From Chlorocebus sabaeus (taxonomy: Eukaryota > Chordata > Mammalia > Primates > Cercopithecidae): DNA of 64,000 bases. Made by a program: the position numbers and the translations under genes. Of this stretch, positions 32,760 through 42,773 are shown in pieces; the stretch's first letter is position 1, and every line of letters starts with the position of its first letter. Location of the stretch: the NCBI RefSeq assembly GCF_047675955.1, contig NC_132918.1, forward strand, positions 90,635,106 through 90,699,105. Direction: 5' to 3'. The notes beneath the pieces were generated by a model. The model did not search any database. It saw only the letters and a list, made by a program, of their open reading frames with translations, and had not been told where the DNA came from.

Positions 32760-33290
32760 TTAGGGGAGGGGCTCTCCAAGCGCTGCTCCACGTGGAACAT
32801 TCCGAGAATCCTCAGGGCCTGGGGCCGCTGAGGTGTGGGAGGGCGGGGAGAGAGCGTGCGCCCTGCGCAGCGAGGTCGTGGTGCCCGGCACCTGCCACCT
32901 GTGACTGGGGTAAAGGGCTTGATCGGAACCTGCCTACCAGTTTCCCTGCGCGACGATTAACCACCCACCCCATAAGCTGTGTGTTTTCCAAGTGAGGAAA
33001 ATCCCCCCCAGGAGAGCTGGGGCGCGGGGGCCTTGCGCTCATCGCGGGCGGGTCGTGCGGCCCCCTCGGCCACACCCCGCCCTCCCCGGGCACCCGCCCC
33101 AGGCCCAGACGCTCCGCGCGGCTCCGCCACTCAGCCGCTCCCTGGAAGCCCCGGCCGCCCGGGCCTCCTCCCGGCTCTCTCCAGCCCTGGCCCTTCCCGG
33201 CCCCCGCGGCCCCCGCAGCTGGCCGACCCTCCCGCAGCTCCGCGCTTAGGGACCTGGGCCCCGGTCGCCGAGGGTGAGTGGTGGCCCCAG
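32760..33290. promoter_or_regulatory. CpG-island-like segment, candidate promoter
   Basis: This is the densest CpG block outside the minisatellites. It has GCGTGCGCCCTGCGCAGCG near 32855, GCGGGCGGG (Sp1-like) near 33045 and GCTCCGCGCGGCTCCGCC near 33110. It has no TATA box. It is unique-looking and followed by strong splice donors at 33274 and 33366, as expected for a CpG-island promoter and first exon on the + strand. In human, as I recall, no coding gene starts here; it lies in the gap between BDH1 and DLG1. Confidence 0.6.
33000..33273 (+). ncRNA. Candidate first exon of an unassigned transcript (5' end unknown)
   Basis: The GC-rich block ends in GCCGAG followed by G|GTGAGT, a near-ideal 5' splice site with gt at 33274. 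The start is arbitrary, set inside the CpG island. Frames through it (32979-33368, 32992-33249) are Pro/Ala/Arg-rich, as expected of GC-rich DNA, and show no domain, so a non-coding first exon is more likely than a protein. Confidence 0.3.
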
Positions 33291-33657
33291 CGTCCGGCCG
33301 GCCGCCCCCATCGGTCGTTCCCTGGCCTGTGCGGACAGTGCCTGCGTTTATGCACCTGCCCCGAGTGAGCGCGGTGGAGGCGTCTGGGGGTCTGACTCCC
33401 AGCCCTCAGCTGTCGGCGGAAAGTCACTTCCAGAGCCAAACAGTCCCTCTCTCTGGCTCGTGACTCATTCAGGTCCTGTGGCCGCTGCTGAGGCACCTGG
33501 CGCCCTTTGTGTGGATGGGTTAGTCTCCCGCTCCGCCGGCCACTGGCAAAGCCTGGCCACCATGCTCTGGGCAGCCTGGAGGTGGGCCAGGGCTGAGGCA
33601 GCTGGAAGGAATGTCCGTTTGTCCTGCTCTGCTTGACCTGCTTCCGCTTTATTTCAG

Positions 33658-33715
33658 AAAGGGGCTCAGTGCCTCAGACACACTCTGCCAAACACCTCCA
33701 TTTTCAAAGGAGACC
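33658..33715 (+). ncRNA. Candidate second exon, 58 bp
   Basis: A good acceptor (CTTCCGCTTTATTTCAG, ending 33657) and a good donor (GAGACC|GTGAGT, gt at 33716) enclose 58 bases of non-repeat sequence about 385 bases after the candidate first-exon donor. Paired sites this strong at exon spacing are uncommon by chance, but no transcript evidence is available here. Confidence 0.3.
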
Positions 33716-34050
33716 GTGAGTTTCCTGCTTGCCCAGGAAGATTTGTTTATTGCAACTGTGTCAGTAAATTGTCCCTATTTACCTACCCGCGAGACCCTAT
33801 GTGAGCCTCCATCCTCTGGCTGTGTAAAAACCCCTCCGTGAAGGAGCCTTTCCATTTTTTTCTGAAGCCGCACCTGTGCTGAGGGTTAGGCCTGTGTTTG
33901 AAGTGGGTTTGCTTATTTGTTTTAACCACTGGTTTCTTGCATGCCTTTGGTCACATTCCATCCACTCTGTGAGCTTCATTTCCCCTTCTGTGCAATGTAT
34001 GAGCGGTACTTCCTAAAGTCCCAGTGATCTTCAGTGGTATCTAGCCATCT
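33716..34050. other. Intergenic or intronic sequence, unclassified
   Basis: Nothing recognised. Confidence 0.3.
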
Positions 34051-34051
34051 A

Positions 34052-34204
34052 GCCTGGGCATGGTGGCACCTGTAGTCCAGCTAGTGAGGAGGCTGCGTGG
34101 GCCCAGGAGTTTGAGGCTGCAGTAAACTGTGATCTCACCACTACACTGCAGCCTGGACCACAGAGAGAAACCCTGTCTCAAAAAAAAAAAAAAAAAAAAA
34201 AAAG
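34052..34204 (+). mobile_element. Alu monomer
   Basis: Sense single-arm Alu-like sequence, GCCTGGGCATGGTGGCACCT to CCCTGTCTC plus poly-A; old FLAM/FRAM type. Confidence 0.85.
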
Positions 34205-34666
34205 AGAAAGAAAGAAAAAGTATCTGACAAAGAAGAGTTCTGCTAAAATATGTTTAAGTTTGAGACCCACTGGCCTAGACGACTTCACGCCTGGGCCCAG
34301 GAATGTGTCTGCTTAGGTCTCCGAAAACTTTTCTCCTGGTTTCATCACTGTGATGCCGCTGAGCCACAAGGCTGAGCCCAGCACGGCGGAACTGGGTGCA
34401 TCATGAGGCAAAGGACCTGCTGCCCCGGGACAGCCCAGATAGAGATGAGAGTGAAATCACTCTGCAGAGTTTTCCTGCCTCCTGGAGTGGAGGACATTTC
34501 TGTTACCATCCCCTCTCGCAGGTCCCCTGTCCAGGCCTCCTCTGTCCTGACTTCTACAGAAGAATGGAAATCCTTCCAGCGTAACAATGCCCACCTGCAC
34601 CTGCTCTCATCTGACGCAGCAACCCTATAGTGGAAGGAGGCACAGGAATTGCTTCCCCCCACCCCT
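34205..34666. other. Intergenic sequence, unclassified
   Basis: No repeat recognised. Confidence 0.3.
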
Positions 34667-34967
34667 TCTTTTTGGAGACAGTCTCACTGTGTCACCAGGC
34701 TGGAGTGCAGCGGCACAATCTCGGCTCACTGCAACCTCCGTCTCCTGGGTTCAAGCAATTCTCCTGCCTCAGCCTCCAGAGTAGCTGGGACTACAGAGTA
34801 GCTGGGACTACAGGCGCCGCCACCACGCCTGGCTAATTTTCTGTATTTTTAGTAGAGGTGGGATTTCACTGTGTTAGCCAGGGTGGTCTCGATTCCTGAC
34901 CTTGTGATCTGCCCGCCTCCGCCTCCCAAAGTGCTGGGATTACAGGCGTGAGCCACTGCGCCCGGCC
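34667..34967 (-). mobile_element. Alu SINE with internal 17-bp duplication
   Basis: Antisense Alu in which AGAGTAGCTGGGACTAC is tandemly doubled (about 34779-34811). Confidence 0.97.
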
Positions 34968-34971
34968 TCCC

Positions 34972-35040
34972 CTCTTTTACAGATGAGAAAAAGGCTGAGA
35001 GAGATAAAGGGACTTGGACCAGGTGACAAAGCAAGTGTTT
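34972..35040 (-). mobile_element. MIR SINE remnant
   Basis: Antisense MIR core: CTTTTACAGATGAGAAAAAG, GGGACTTGGACCAGGTGACA. Confidence 0.5.
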
Positions 35041-35629
35041 GGCAGCATCATGTGAGCATCCTGGCATCCTGATAACGTAAGGAGAATAGGGACTCCCACC
35101 AGCTGGGAAAATGGATCTCATGTGGTAGGAAGGAAAGAGGGTGACTGAGCTAATCCACCCTCTCAAACCTGCTGCAACAGCCAAAACAGGCACGAAAGGG
35201 TGGGAGGTGACTTCCTGGGGTTCCCTGGGGTCCTCTGAGTGCTTCCCAGGGCTCCTGAGTCAGGACACTGTAAGAGATGGGTAGAGGGTCCTGGCAGTAC
35301 CAGGCCAGATGTAGGAGGGCCCTGATCCAGTGACTCCTCATACCCCGCCCTCATCCAGCACACACACAGACACACACACACACACACACGCCACTGTGAG
35401 TGTCCTCGTCCTTGGCACCTTCCTGGACACAGGAGCATGAAGAAAACAGGCTGTGTGAGCAGAAGTGCTCTCCCTGCCAGCCAGCCCATAAGGCTCTGAC
35501 AGTCTCCCCCGAGCTTTGCTGGCAGCTTCTTAGCTTCCTCTACTGTTTCCAAGATGGGCCCAGCATGTCCTCAAGGGACCCTGGGTGGAAATTAGTATTC
35601 TAATCACACCTCCGGTGTCAGTAATCCCT
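35041..35629. other. Intergenic sequence with a short (CA)n
   Basis: A CA microsatellite lies at 35360-35389. Nothing else recognised. Confidence 0.4.
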
Positions 35630-35830
35630 TCTGCTTGGGCAGTACTTGGGAGTGTTCAAAGTACATTCACATCAGAGGCCGGCAAGGTAGGCAGGACAGA
35701 CATCAGAGAGCAGGGTTGTCCCCATCTCATAAACTGGACAAAACTGAGACTCAGGGGTGGCTTGTCCAAGGTCACAGCACATCACTGGGAGACCCAGAAC
35801 TGGAACCTGGGCTGAGGGCCCTGCTGTTTC
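35630..35830 (-). mobile_element. MIR SINE
   Basis: Antisense MIR: CCATCTCATAAACTGGACAA, AACTGAGACTCAGGGGTGGC, GTCCAAGGTCACAGCACATC. Confidence 0.65.
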
Positions 35831-35960
35831 CATTTCTGGCTTTGTCTGTGGGGTTTCCAGCTCCACTAAGGCCACAGCAGCCTTTCTGGCCAAGATAAGC
35901 AGCGGGTATCTATCCCTATTTTCAGCATTTTCCCATGACAAGCAGCCCCTCTTAGAAAAG

Positions 35961-36258
35961 GGAGGAGGTGGATCACACCTGTAATCCCAGCACTTTGGGA
36001 GGCCGAGGTGGGCGGATCATGAGGTCAGGAGTTTGAGACCAGCTTGGCCAACATGGTGAAACCCTGTCTCTATTAAAAGTCAAAAAATTAGACGGACATG
36101 GTGGCACATACCTGTATTCCCAGCTACTCAGGAGCCTGAGGCAGGACAATCATTGGAACCCGGGAGGCAGAGGTTGCAGTGAGCCGAGATCGTGCCATTG
36201 CACTCCAGCCTGGGTGACAGAGCGAGACTCCATCTCGAAAAAAAAAAAAAAAAAAAAA
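35961..36258 (+). mobile_element. Alu SINE
   Basis: Sense Alu with a decayed 5' end (GAGGTGGATCACACCTGTAA) through AGACTCCATCTCG and poly-A. Its 3' end belongs to the duplication described at 36198-36368. Confidence 0.96.
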
Positions 36259-36368
36259 GGAAAGGGAGGGAACCCTGTAAGCGGACAAAAATCATGCATC
36301 TGACACTTTCCGTGCCCCAGCCGAGCCCTGGCCAACCTAGGAAAGTGGGTGTCAGGAAGCCTGAGGTC
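36198..36368 (+). repeat. Duplicated segment, copy A (Alu 3' end plus unique flank)
   Basis: From TTGCACTCCAGCC to GCCTGAGGTC, 171 bp. Matches 38326-38494 at roughly 93-94 percent by eye, including about 110 bp of non-Alu sequence (GGACAAAAATCATGC, CCAACCTAGGAAAGTGGG). Confidence 0.95.
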
Positions 36369-37809
36369 AGTGTTCAGCTCAGCAATCAATTCTCTGGGGG
36401 GCTTTGGTCAGGAGGAAATTTCTTTTTGAGTCTGTTTCTTCTTCTGTAAGATGAGATGAAGGATGAAAATCACTATATTTAAACAACTCACATGAGAATC
36501 GCTTGAAAAGTTTGTACAAAACCCAGATCCTGGGGCTACACAGCAGGCCGAGAGGATCAGCTCTGGGCTTGGGGAAATCCGTGGGAGCCCACGGTGTGAA
36601 GTAGTTTCCTGGGTGACTCTGAGGTCCACTGACATCTGAGACCACAAGACCCGATGGTCCCAGGGGCTTTCTCTGCTCTGACGTCCGATTGTTTGAGGTG
36701 TGGGAAGTGTGGCGAGTGCACTCTGGCTCTGATGATTTCCTCCCGTGTTTTCGTCTTTGTAGTGGACTCAGGGTCATGGAAGTGGAAAAATACCTTGAAC
36801 AGATACTAGAGTGCAGTCTGTTCAGGAAAAGCACGACAAGTACCAGAAGACCCGGGAGGGCTGGGGTTTACATTCCCACGAGGCGGTGAGCCAGCTGTGG
36901 GTTCTTGGGCTTCCGAGTGAAAGGTGCTTCCCAGGTCCCAGTCTGGGGTGTACCAGGTGTCCCGCCCACGGACATGTCTCAACAATAGAATGATTTCTCT
37001 GGTGTGGCCTCCACCCAAGTCCATCTAAAGACTCCTCCTGGCTCCAAAGGTCACCTTCCCCCTGCCCCATTCCTAAGGAGCCCCTAACTTTCAGGCTGCC
37101 AAAGCGGCCTGTCCACTCTTGGAGTGTCTGCATGCGTGGCGCCCATGTGCTTGGCTATGTGGAGAAGCCAAACGTCACTTCCCTGCTGGCCCCAGACTAA
37201 ACCAGTTATGGTTCTTGGCTGCAAACAAGAAAAACTCATTTTGGCTGACTTAACGGAAAAGGAATTTATTTAAGGATATTGGGTAGCATTGAGACCCACC
37301 ACGAAGGCTGGAGAACCAGGTTTGAAAAACAAATCTGACCACCTCCCAGAAAGACGCATGCTATAGGAATTTCCCAAAACTAAAAAGGTGCTGTGTGTCC
37401 CATGAAATGGCAAAGGCCTCTCACGTGTGGGTGCAGCAACCTGGAGGCGCCTACACCCCAGAGAAACGTTGGTGATTTTTGCTGTGGCTGTTGTCAACAA
37501 CTGCGTTTTCCTGTTCCTCCCTCCAGGTTTCAAATTCCATATGCATCTGATCTGGGAAGGGCTCTACCAGGAACCACCTCCTTTGCTCCACTCCATTAAT
37601 CCCTCCTGACACTATAATCATGTTTCCCATGCAGCCGGTGGAGCTGCCAGCTCCTGGCCTCTGCTCCCAGACAAACCCTTTTCTGCTGCAGCCTCCACCA
37701 CTCACACACAAACATCCTATCCCGTGTCTCCCTAGCCCGTCCCACTTTCCTGGAAAAGGGATATTTGATCTCCAGAACCATTCACTGGGATCACATTTTT
37801 TCTGCAATA
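36369..37809. other. Intergenic sequence, mostly unclassified
   Basis: Apart from the candidate exon at 36763-36885, nothing is assigned. 36870-36960 may hold MIR-like text. 37190-37300 is AT-rich. Confidence 0.3.
36763..36885 (+). ncRNA. Candidate third exon, 123 bp
   Basis: A long pyrimidine-rich acceptor (TCCCGTGTTTTCGTCTTTGTAG, ending 36762) and a donor GGCG|GTGAGC (gt at 36886) enclose 123 bp. An ATG in GGGTCATGGAAGTGG opens a 37-codon frame (MEVEKYLEQILE...), with no recognised domain. Part of it may derive from an old MIR. Confidence 0.22.
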
Positions 37810-38325
37810 ATTTTTCTAATTCCATCAATCAACAAATATTTACCAGGCACCTACTATGTGCCAGTTACTGTGCCAGTTACTATACCAGGGCTGAGGGGTG
37901 AAAAAAACACTATCTTCATGGAGCTTAGAGTATCATGGGAACACAGAGATTGATCAAAGAATCAATTATCTTATTATCAACTCTCAATACTATGAAAGAA
38001 ATGATCACAAAAACCTTGAATCTTTAGTAGAGAGATCTGATCTGGTCTGGGAAGTTTCCTTGGGAAGGTGACATTTGAGTTAAGATGGGGAGGATGAGTG
38101 AGAGTCGGTGGGAGGAAGGGAAAGGGAGGAAGGAAGGCTAGAAGAAAGGAAGGGTGGGCATTCTATGCAGAGGGAAAGTACGGGAAAGGGTTCTGAGTAG
38201 ACCTGTCTTTTCTGCGAAATCAAAGAAAGTGGGGTGGCTGGAGCTCACACTGTGGGTGAGAGAGATGGTGGTGCTGCCCCAGGCTGGGGAGGTAGTCAGG
38301 GGCTAGACCAGCAGGGCATTGGGCG
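37810..38325 (-). mobile_element. L2 LINE fragment
   Basis: Antisense L2: AACAAATATTTACCAGGCAC, CTACTATGTGCCAGTTACTG, CTTCATGGAGCTTAGAGTAT, AAGGTGACATTTGAGTTAAG. A GCCAGTTACTGT/GCCAGTTACTAT doubling is visible near 37860. Confidence 0.75.
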
Positions 38326-38494
38326 TTGCACTCCAGCCTGGGTGACAGAGCGAGACTCCATCTCAAAAATAAAAAAAAAAAAAAGGAAAGGGAGGGGTCC
38401 CTGTAAGTGGACAAAAATCATGCGACTGACACTCTCCATGCCCCAGCCAAGCCCTGGCCAACCTAGGAAAGTGGGTGTCAGGACGCCTGAGGTC
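38326..38494 (+). repeat. Duplicated segment, copy B, inserted in L2-like DNA
   Basis: Second copy of 36198-36368, starting in the middle of an Alu 3' end, running through the A-tail and about 110 bp of flank. It sits between two stretches of L2-like sequence and ends without a poly-A tail. Confidence 0.95.
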
Positions 38495-38830
38495 CAGGCT
38501 TGCACACACATGATGGATTTTAGTTTTTACCAAAGAGCAACAAAGAACTTTGTTAAAAATAATGTCAGGAGGAGTTGGGGCCTGCAGTGTGAACAGATTG
38601 GAGACAGCAAAAGTGGATTAGGGGGCCTGTGAGGAGTCCAGGTGAGAGATAATAAATACTGTCTTGGACTAGTGGCTGTATAATAGGGCCAAGAGAGCAG
38701 AGTCAAGACATAGTTTGGAAGTGAAATTGACAGGACTTGGTGATAAGCAGAATATGGAGTGAGGTAGGGGTGAGGGAGACCGTGTGTCCAAGGTGACTCT
38801 GAGGTTTGTGGTGGATGGTGTTAGAGGAGC
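38495..38830 (-). mobile_element. L2-like sequence (continuation)
   Basis: GTCAGGAGGAGTTGGGGCCT, TGAGGAGTCCAGGTGAGAGA, TTGACAGGACTTGGTGATAA and GGTGACTCTGAGGTTTGTGG follow antisense L2 order. Confidence 0.55.
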
Positions 38831-39464
38831 ACTCATTCCCTGCTCCTCATATTTCCTGATGGAGGGTCTTCTGTTGGAGTAACAGCCCCGCGCTCCCTAC
38901 ATGATGGTGTGTTAGGGAGGAGGATCTAGGCTGGGGCGGCTCAGGACCTTCTGGGTTTTCGAATCACCCCTGCCTGCCACGGACAGATGTGATCTCTCTG
39001 CTATCTGGGCCACACAGTGAGCTTGGTGGGGCCGGCTGTATCCACCCCATCCCCCTGAGAAGCCTGCAATGTGGGAGGCAGTGTCAGCGAAGGGTGGCAT
39101 AGCCAGTCTGATCGGGACCTGGAAACAGAAAAGAGGGCGTCATTTTCTCTAGACCCTCCCAGCACCTAGAGGAGTTATTTACTAAGGCAGGGAACACGGG
39201 AGGAAAAGCAGGCTTTGAGAGAGAATAACCATGAATTCAACTTTGGAACCCTTTTCTGGCCACTTTGATATCTTAACTTTGACTTAAATATCCCATGAAA
39301 TCAGTATATTTGCCCATGTACACGTTTTTTAAAAAATTAAAAGGGGCATTAACTAATCAAAGTAAGAATTTTCTAAAATTTTGCTTTGGTAGGTCAGCCT
39401 GGACTTACAAATCCAAGCCAGATGGAGTCTCCTCGAAGAGTCAGTGACCTGGCTGCATCCTGGG
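38831..39464. other. Intergenic sequence, unclassified
   Basis: Nothing recognised. Confidence 0.3.
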
Positions 39465-39695
39465 GGATACTAACAGTAATAACTACCATCATCAGGCACT
39501 TAACACACGCCCCGTACTGTGCTAAGATGATCACGTGTAATCTTTGCAGTACCCTACGAGAGACACTTTTATTATTCCTACTTTTCAGATGGAGAAACTG
39601 AGGCCCAGAGAGGTTAAATGACCTCAGCAAGGCCATCTTGCTAATGAGAGGTGAATCTAGGATTCCAGAGCTCTTGCTCTTAAATGCTATGCTGA
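39465..39695 (-). mobile_element. MIR SINE, nearly full length
   Basis: Antisense MIR: CAGGCACTTAACACACGCCC, TGCTAAGATGATCACGTGTA, TTTCAGATGGAGAAACTGAG, TTGCTCTTAAATGCTATGCT. Confidence 0.85.
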
Positions 39696-39764
39696 AAGAG
39701 AGGATGTGCTGGAAGATTTTTGACCGATTGTATGAAAAGTAAGAAGCACAATTGTGGCCTTTTT

Positions 39765-39880
39765 AGCTTTTTTTTAATAGATGGAATTTCCCTGTGCTGC
39801 CCAGGCTGGCAGCATAGTGGTCCTCCCCACCTCAGCCTACTGAGTAGCTGGGATTAGGTGGGTGCCATCATGCCCCGCCA
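39765..39880 (-). mobile_element. Alu-related fragment
   Basis: Antisense decayed Alu arm: GCTGCCCAGGCTGGCAGCAT, CTCAGCCTACTGAGTAGCTG, GTGCCATCATGCCC. Confidence 0.75.
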
Positions 39881-40792
39881 GCACAATTGTGTTTTGTGCT
39901 CTTGGCTGAGAGATTCTTAGGATCCACTAGCCCCATTCGTCTCTTCGTTCCTCTCCCCAGTCCGTGTGTGTCCTGTGAGCCTTTGCAGCAGCCACCTGAT
40001 CTCAGAGTTCTCTTCTTCCCTCTCTTCAGGCATTTTGCAGACATCCTCCTCCACTCATCTAACACGGAGACAACCTGTCTGGTAAAGCCTCTCAAATCCA
40101 GCCAGAATCATCTGGAAGAGGTTAGCAGGCCGGCAGGAAGGCCAGCCTGAAACGGACTTAGCTGGGATTCTGCCCGGGGCCCTCACATTAGCTGTGCAAT
40201 GCAGCCTCTGCCCAGAGTGCAAAACAGAATGCTTCTGGAGCTGCTCGTGACATCACCTCGCTGTGGCCGCCACACTGTCCCCATTTGCTTTGGAAAGTAA
40301 TGCCATTATGAAATATGGTATCCCCTGTAGTTCTGCATTGGAAGCAGAGAGGGCACACACGGACTCCCTCCCCATTCCAGCAGGCATGGTCTCAATGCCC
40401 CTGCACCTGGGCCTCTGGCCAGGGGCCTCCGTAGCTGCCTGCAGGAGTGAGTGCACTGAGGACTGAGCACCTGGCCGTAGCCCTCCACCCTTACCCTGTG
40501 CGTCCCTAAAGCCTCCTGTGTCAAATGAAGTCATCATTATCCCCACCTTGTGAGCCATCACAAGAAAATAATTTAATATATGCAAGATGCTTGGCACCGA
40601 GTGTTATAAAACTCAATGACGATGATAGTTTGCTTCATCATCATCGTCGTCATCACAACCACCACCATTCGGTACATGGTTTTCCGCCTTTGCACTTTTA
40701 AAGAAGGAAAACCAACTGCCATGTGTAATATGATTTCTTTACTACTTCGTTGAAACCAACTTTAAATAAACTCACTTTTAAAACACAGCCTC
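39881..40792. other. Intergenic sequence with a short CAT/CGT tract
   Basis: TCATCATCATCGTCGTCATC near 40636 is a trinucleotide tract. 40500-40600 may be a MIR end. Otherwise nothing recognised. Confidence 0.35.
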
Positions 40793-41093
40793 GGCTGGGC
40801 ACGGTGGCTCACGCCTATAATCCCAACACTTTGGGAGACCAAGGTGGGTGGATCACTTAAGACCAGGAGTTCGAGACCAGCCTGATCAACATGGTGAAAC
40901 CCCGTCTCTAATAAAAATACAAAAAATTAACTGGGCGTGGCGGCACACACTTATAATCCCAGCTACTTGGGAGGCTGAGGCAGCAGAATTGCTTGAAACC
41001 AGGAGGCAGAGATTGCAGTGAGCCGAGATCGTGCCACTGTACTCCAGCCTGGGTGACAGAGCAAGACTGTCTTGGGAAAAGAAAAAAAAAAAG
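40793..41093 (+). mobile_element. Alu SINE
   Basis: Sense full-length Alu, GGCTGGGCACGGTGGCTCAC to GACTGTCTTGGG and an A-rich tail. Confidence 0.97.
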
Positions 41094-41259
41094 CCTCTTC
41101 CTAATTAACAATATCCTTGAAATCATAGGTTTAATGGTTCTAGTTGTATTGTTAAAAGCTCATTACAGTAAATACATGCCTATTAGCATTATCATTTAGC
41201 CTTGCAGCACGAAATCACCTTGTGCTGACTGGTGGTCCTCACACCTCTCTTTGAAGCCC

Positions 41260-41400
41260 ACCTGTGCAGGCCAAGGCCTTGCACATCTCTGGGTCTCCTC
41301 ATCTGTAAAACAGGTGCAGCGTGATGATGACACTGCCCCAGGACTGTTGTCACGTACTGTGGGATGCTGGTTTTGACCATGCTTTGTAAACTGCAATTTG
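41260..41400 (+). mobile_element. MIR SINE remnant
   Basis: Sense MIR: TGGGTCTCCTCATCTGTAAA, GACTGTTGTCACGTACTGTG. Confidence 0.55.
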
Positions 41401-42483
41401 TCAGTGGAGTTGATATCATAGGGTCTCCCCACGCCCACCTCATTCCAGATGTCCTGGGATGTTCGTTCTCTAGAAGCTCTAGCAGCTCACCCAGGTTTGC
41501 AAAAGGAACAGCTTAGAATGAGCCCTCTCCACTCCCATCCCACTTCTCCTGGGAATTTGTGGGGCTGTCACTCAGGCATGTTTTTTTTCTCTCGTGTTTC
41601 CTCTCCTTGGGCTAGAACAGCCCCCAAAGCCTATTTTAATCCTTTGTCCCCATTTGGCATCCAGCCTTCCTCTTATCTTGACTTTACTGAGGGTGTTAGG
41701 TCCATTTGCTGTACTCAGGAGGTGGCACCCCCAAACCGAGGCCCTCCAGCATAGCCTCCAGCCTGGCTGGGCAAACTGCTCCAGGCTTCAGAAGCAGAAA
41801 CTCCCAGAGTTTTCTGTCCCCTGGCTGCGGGCTCTCCTCTTGCTTGCTTGCCTGCCCACCTAAATCACAGGTCCAGAAACATCTTTTCTCTGGACCTAAC
41901 CAGCAGAGGCAGCTGCTCACATTCTGCTTCTTCCTTCCGCATGATAATTCATTAGGCATTCCCTCGGATCTGAGCCTCTCTTCCTCTCTCCCCGTGAGCC
42001 AACAGGGTAAAATCTCTAAGAGAGGCCTTGGGGCACCTTCTGCTCCAAAAGGAGAAGACCGCAGCCTGGTGGGGCTATGATGTGGGCAGAGGAGAGGCTG
42101 GGAGTAAATTCCGGGGCTGGTGCCTGGAATACTTTGCATTTCTCTGACCCTGCCCTGCCCAGCCAGCACCCAGAGCTTCACAAATGCCCATTTAGAAGGC
42201 CGCACCCTGCTAGTGTGGTGAGGTCCTTGTGACTGGCTGGCCCCCATCAGACACAGGAAAAGTAGAGGCAGCTGGGGACAAACTTTAGAAAACTGATGAC
42301 AACATGGTTCCTTTTGTTTTATGAGAGAAAGGAAAAATGCACATAAAACAAACCCAGAATGTCCACCTGACGAGTGGAAGGAACAGTGGTTTTCAGTTTG
42401 TAATACAACTGTACTCTTAGCCTATCCATGCACCGTTGCATCCAGAAGGATGTACAGAACAGCCCTTACGATTGACTTGTGTT
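41401..42483. other. Intergenic sequence, repeat-poor
   Basis: No recognised repeat or exon. Overlapping frames at 41696-42247 (-) and 41706-42080 (+) have no motif and look like chance. Confidence 0.35.
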
Positions 42484-42773
42484 GGGCCAGGCGCAGGGGC
42501 TCACGCCTGTAATCCCGGCACTTTGGGGGGCCAAGATGGGCGGATCGCTTGAGGTCAGGGGTTTGAGACCAGCCTGGCCAACATGGTGAAACCCTGTCGC
42601 CACCCAAAATACAAAAATTAGCCAGGTGTGGTGGCACACACCTGTAATCCAGCTACTCGGGAGGCTGAAGCAAGAGAATCGCTTGAACCAGGAGGCGGAG
42701 GTTGCGGTGAGCTGAGATCACACCACTGCACTCCAGCCTGGGCGACAAAGCAAGACTCTGTCTCAAAAAAAAG
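42484..42773 (+). mobile_element. Alu SINE
   Basis: Sense full-length Alu, GGGCCAGGCGCAGGGGCTCA to CTGTCTC with a short A8 tail. Confidence 0.97.

Noticed and set aside
36689..36889. 66-codon frame containing MEVEKYLEQILE as a protein gene
   Set aside because: Too short and without a family match. It overlaps a candidate exon, so it is kept only as part of the possible non-coding transcript.
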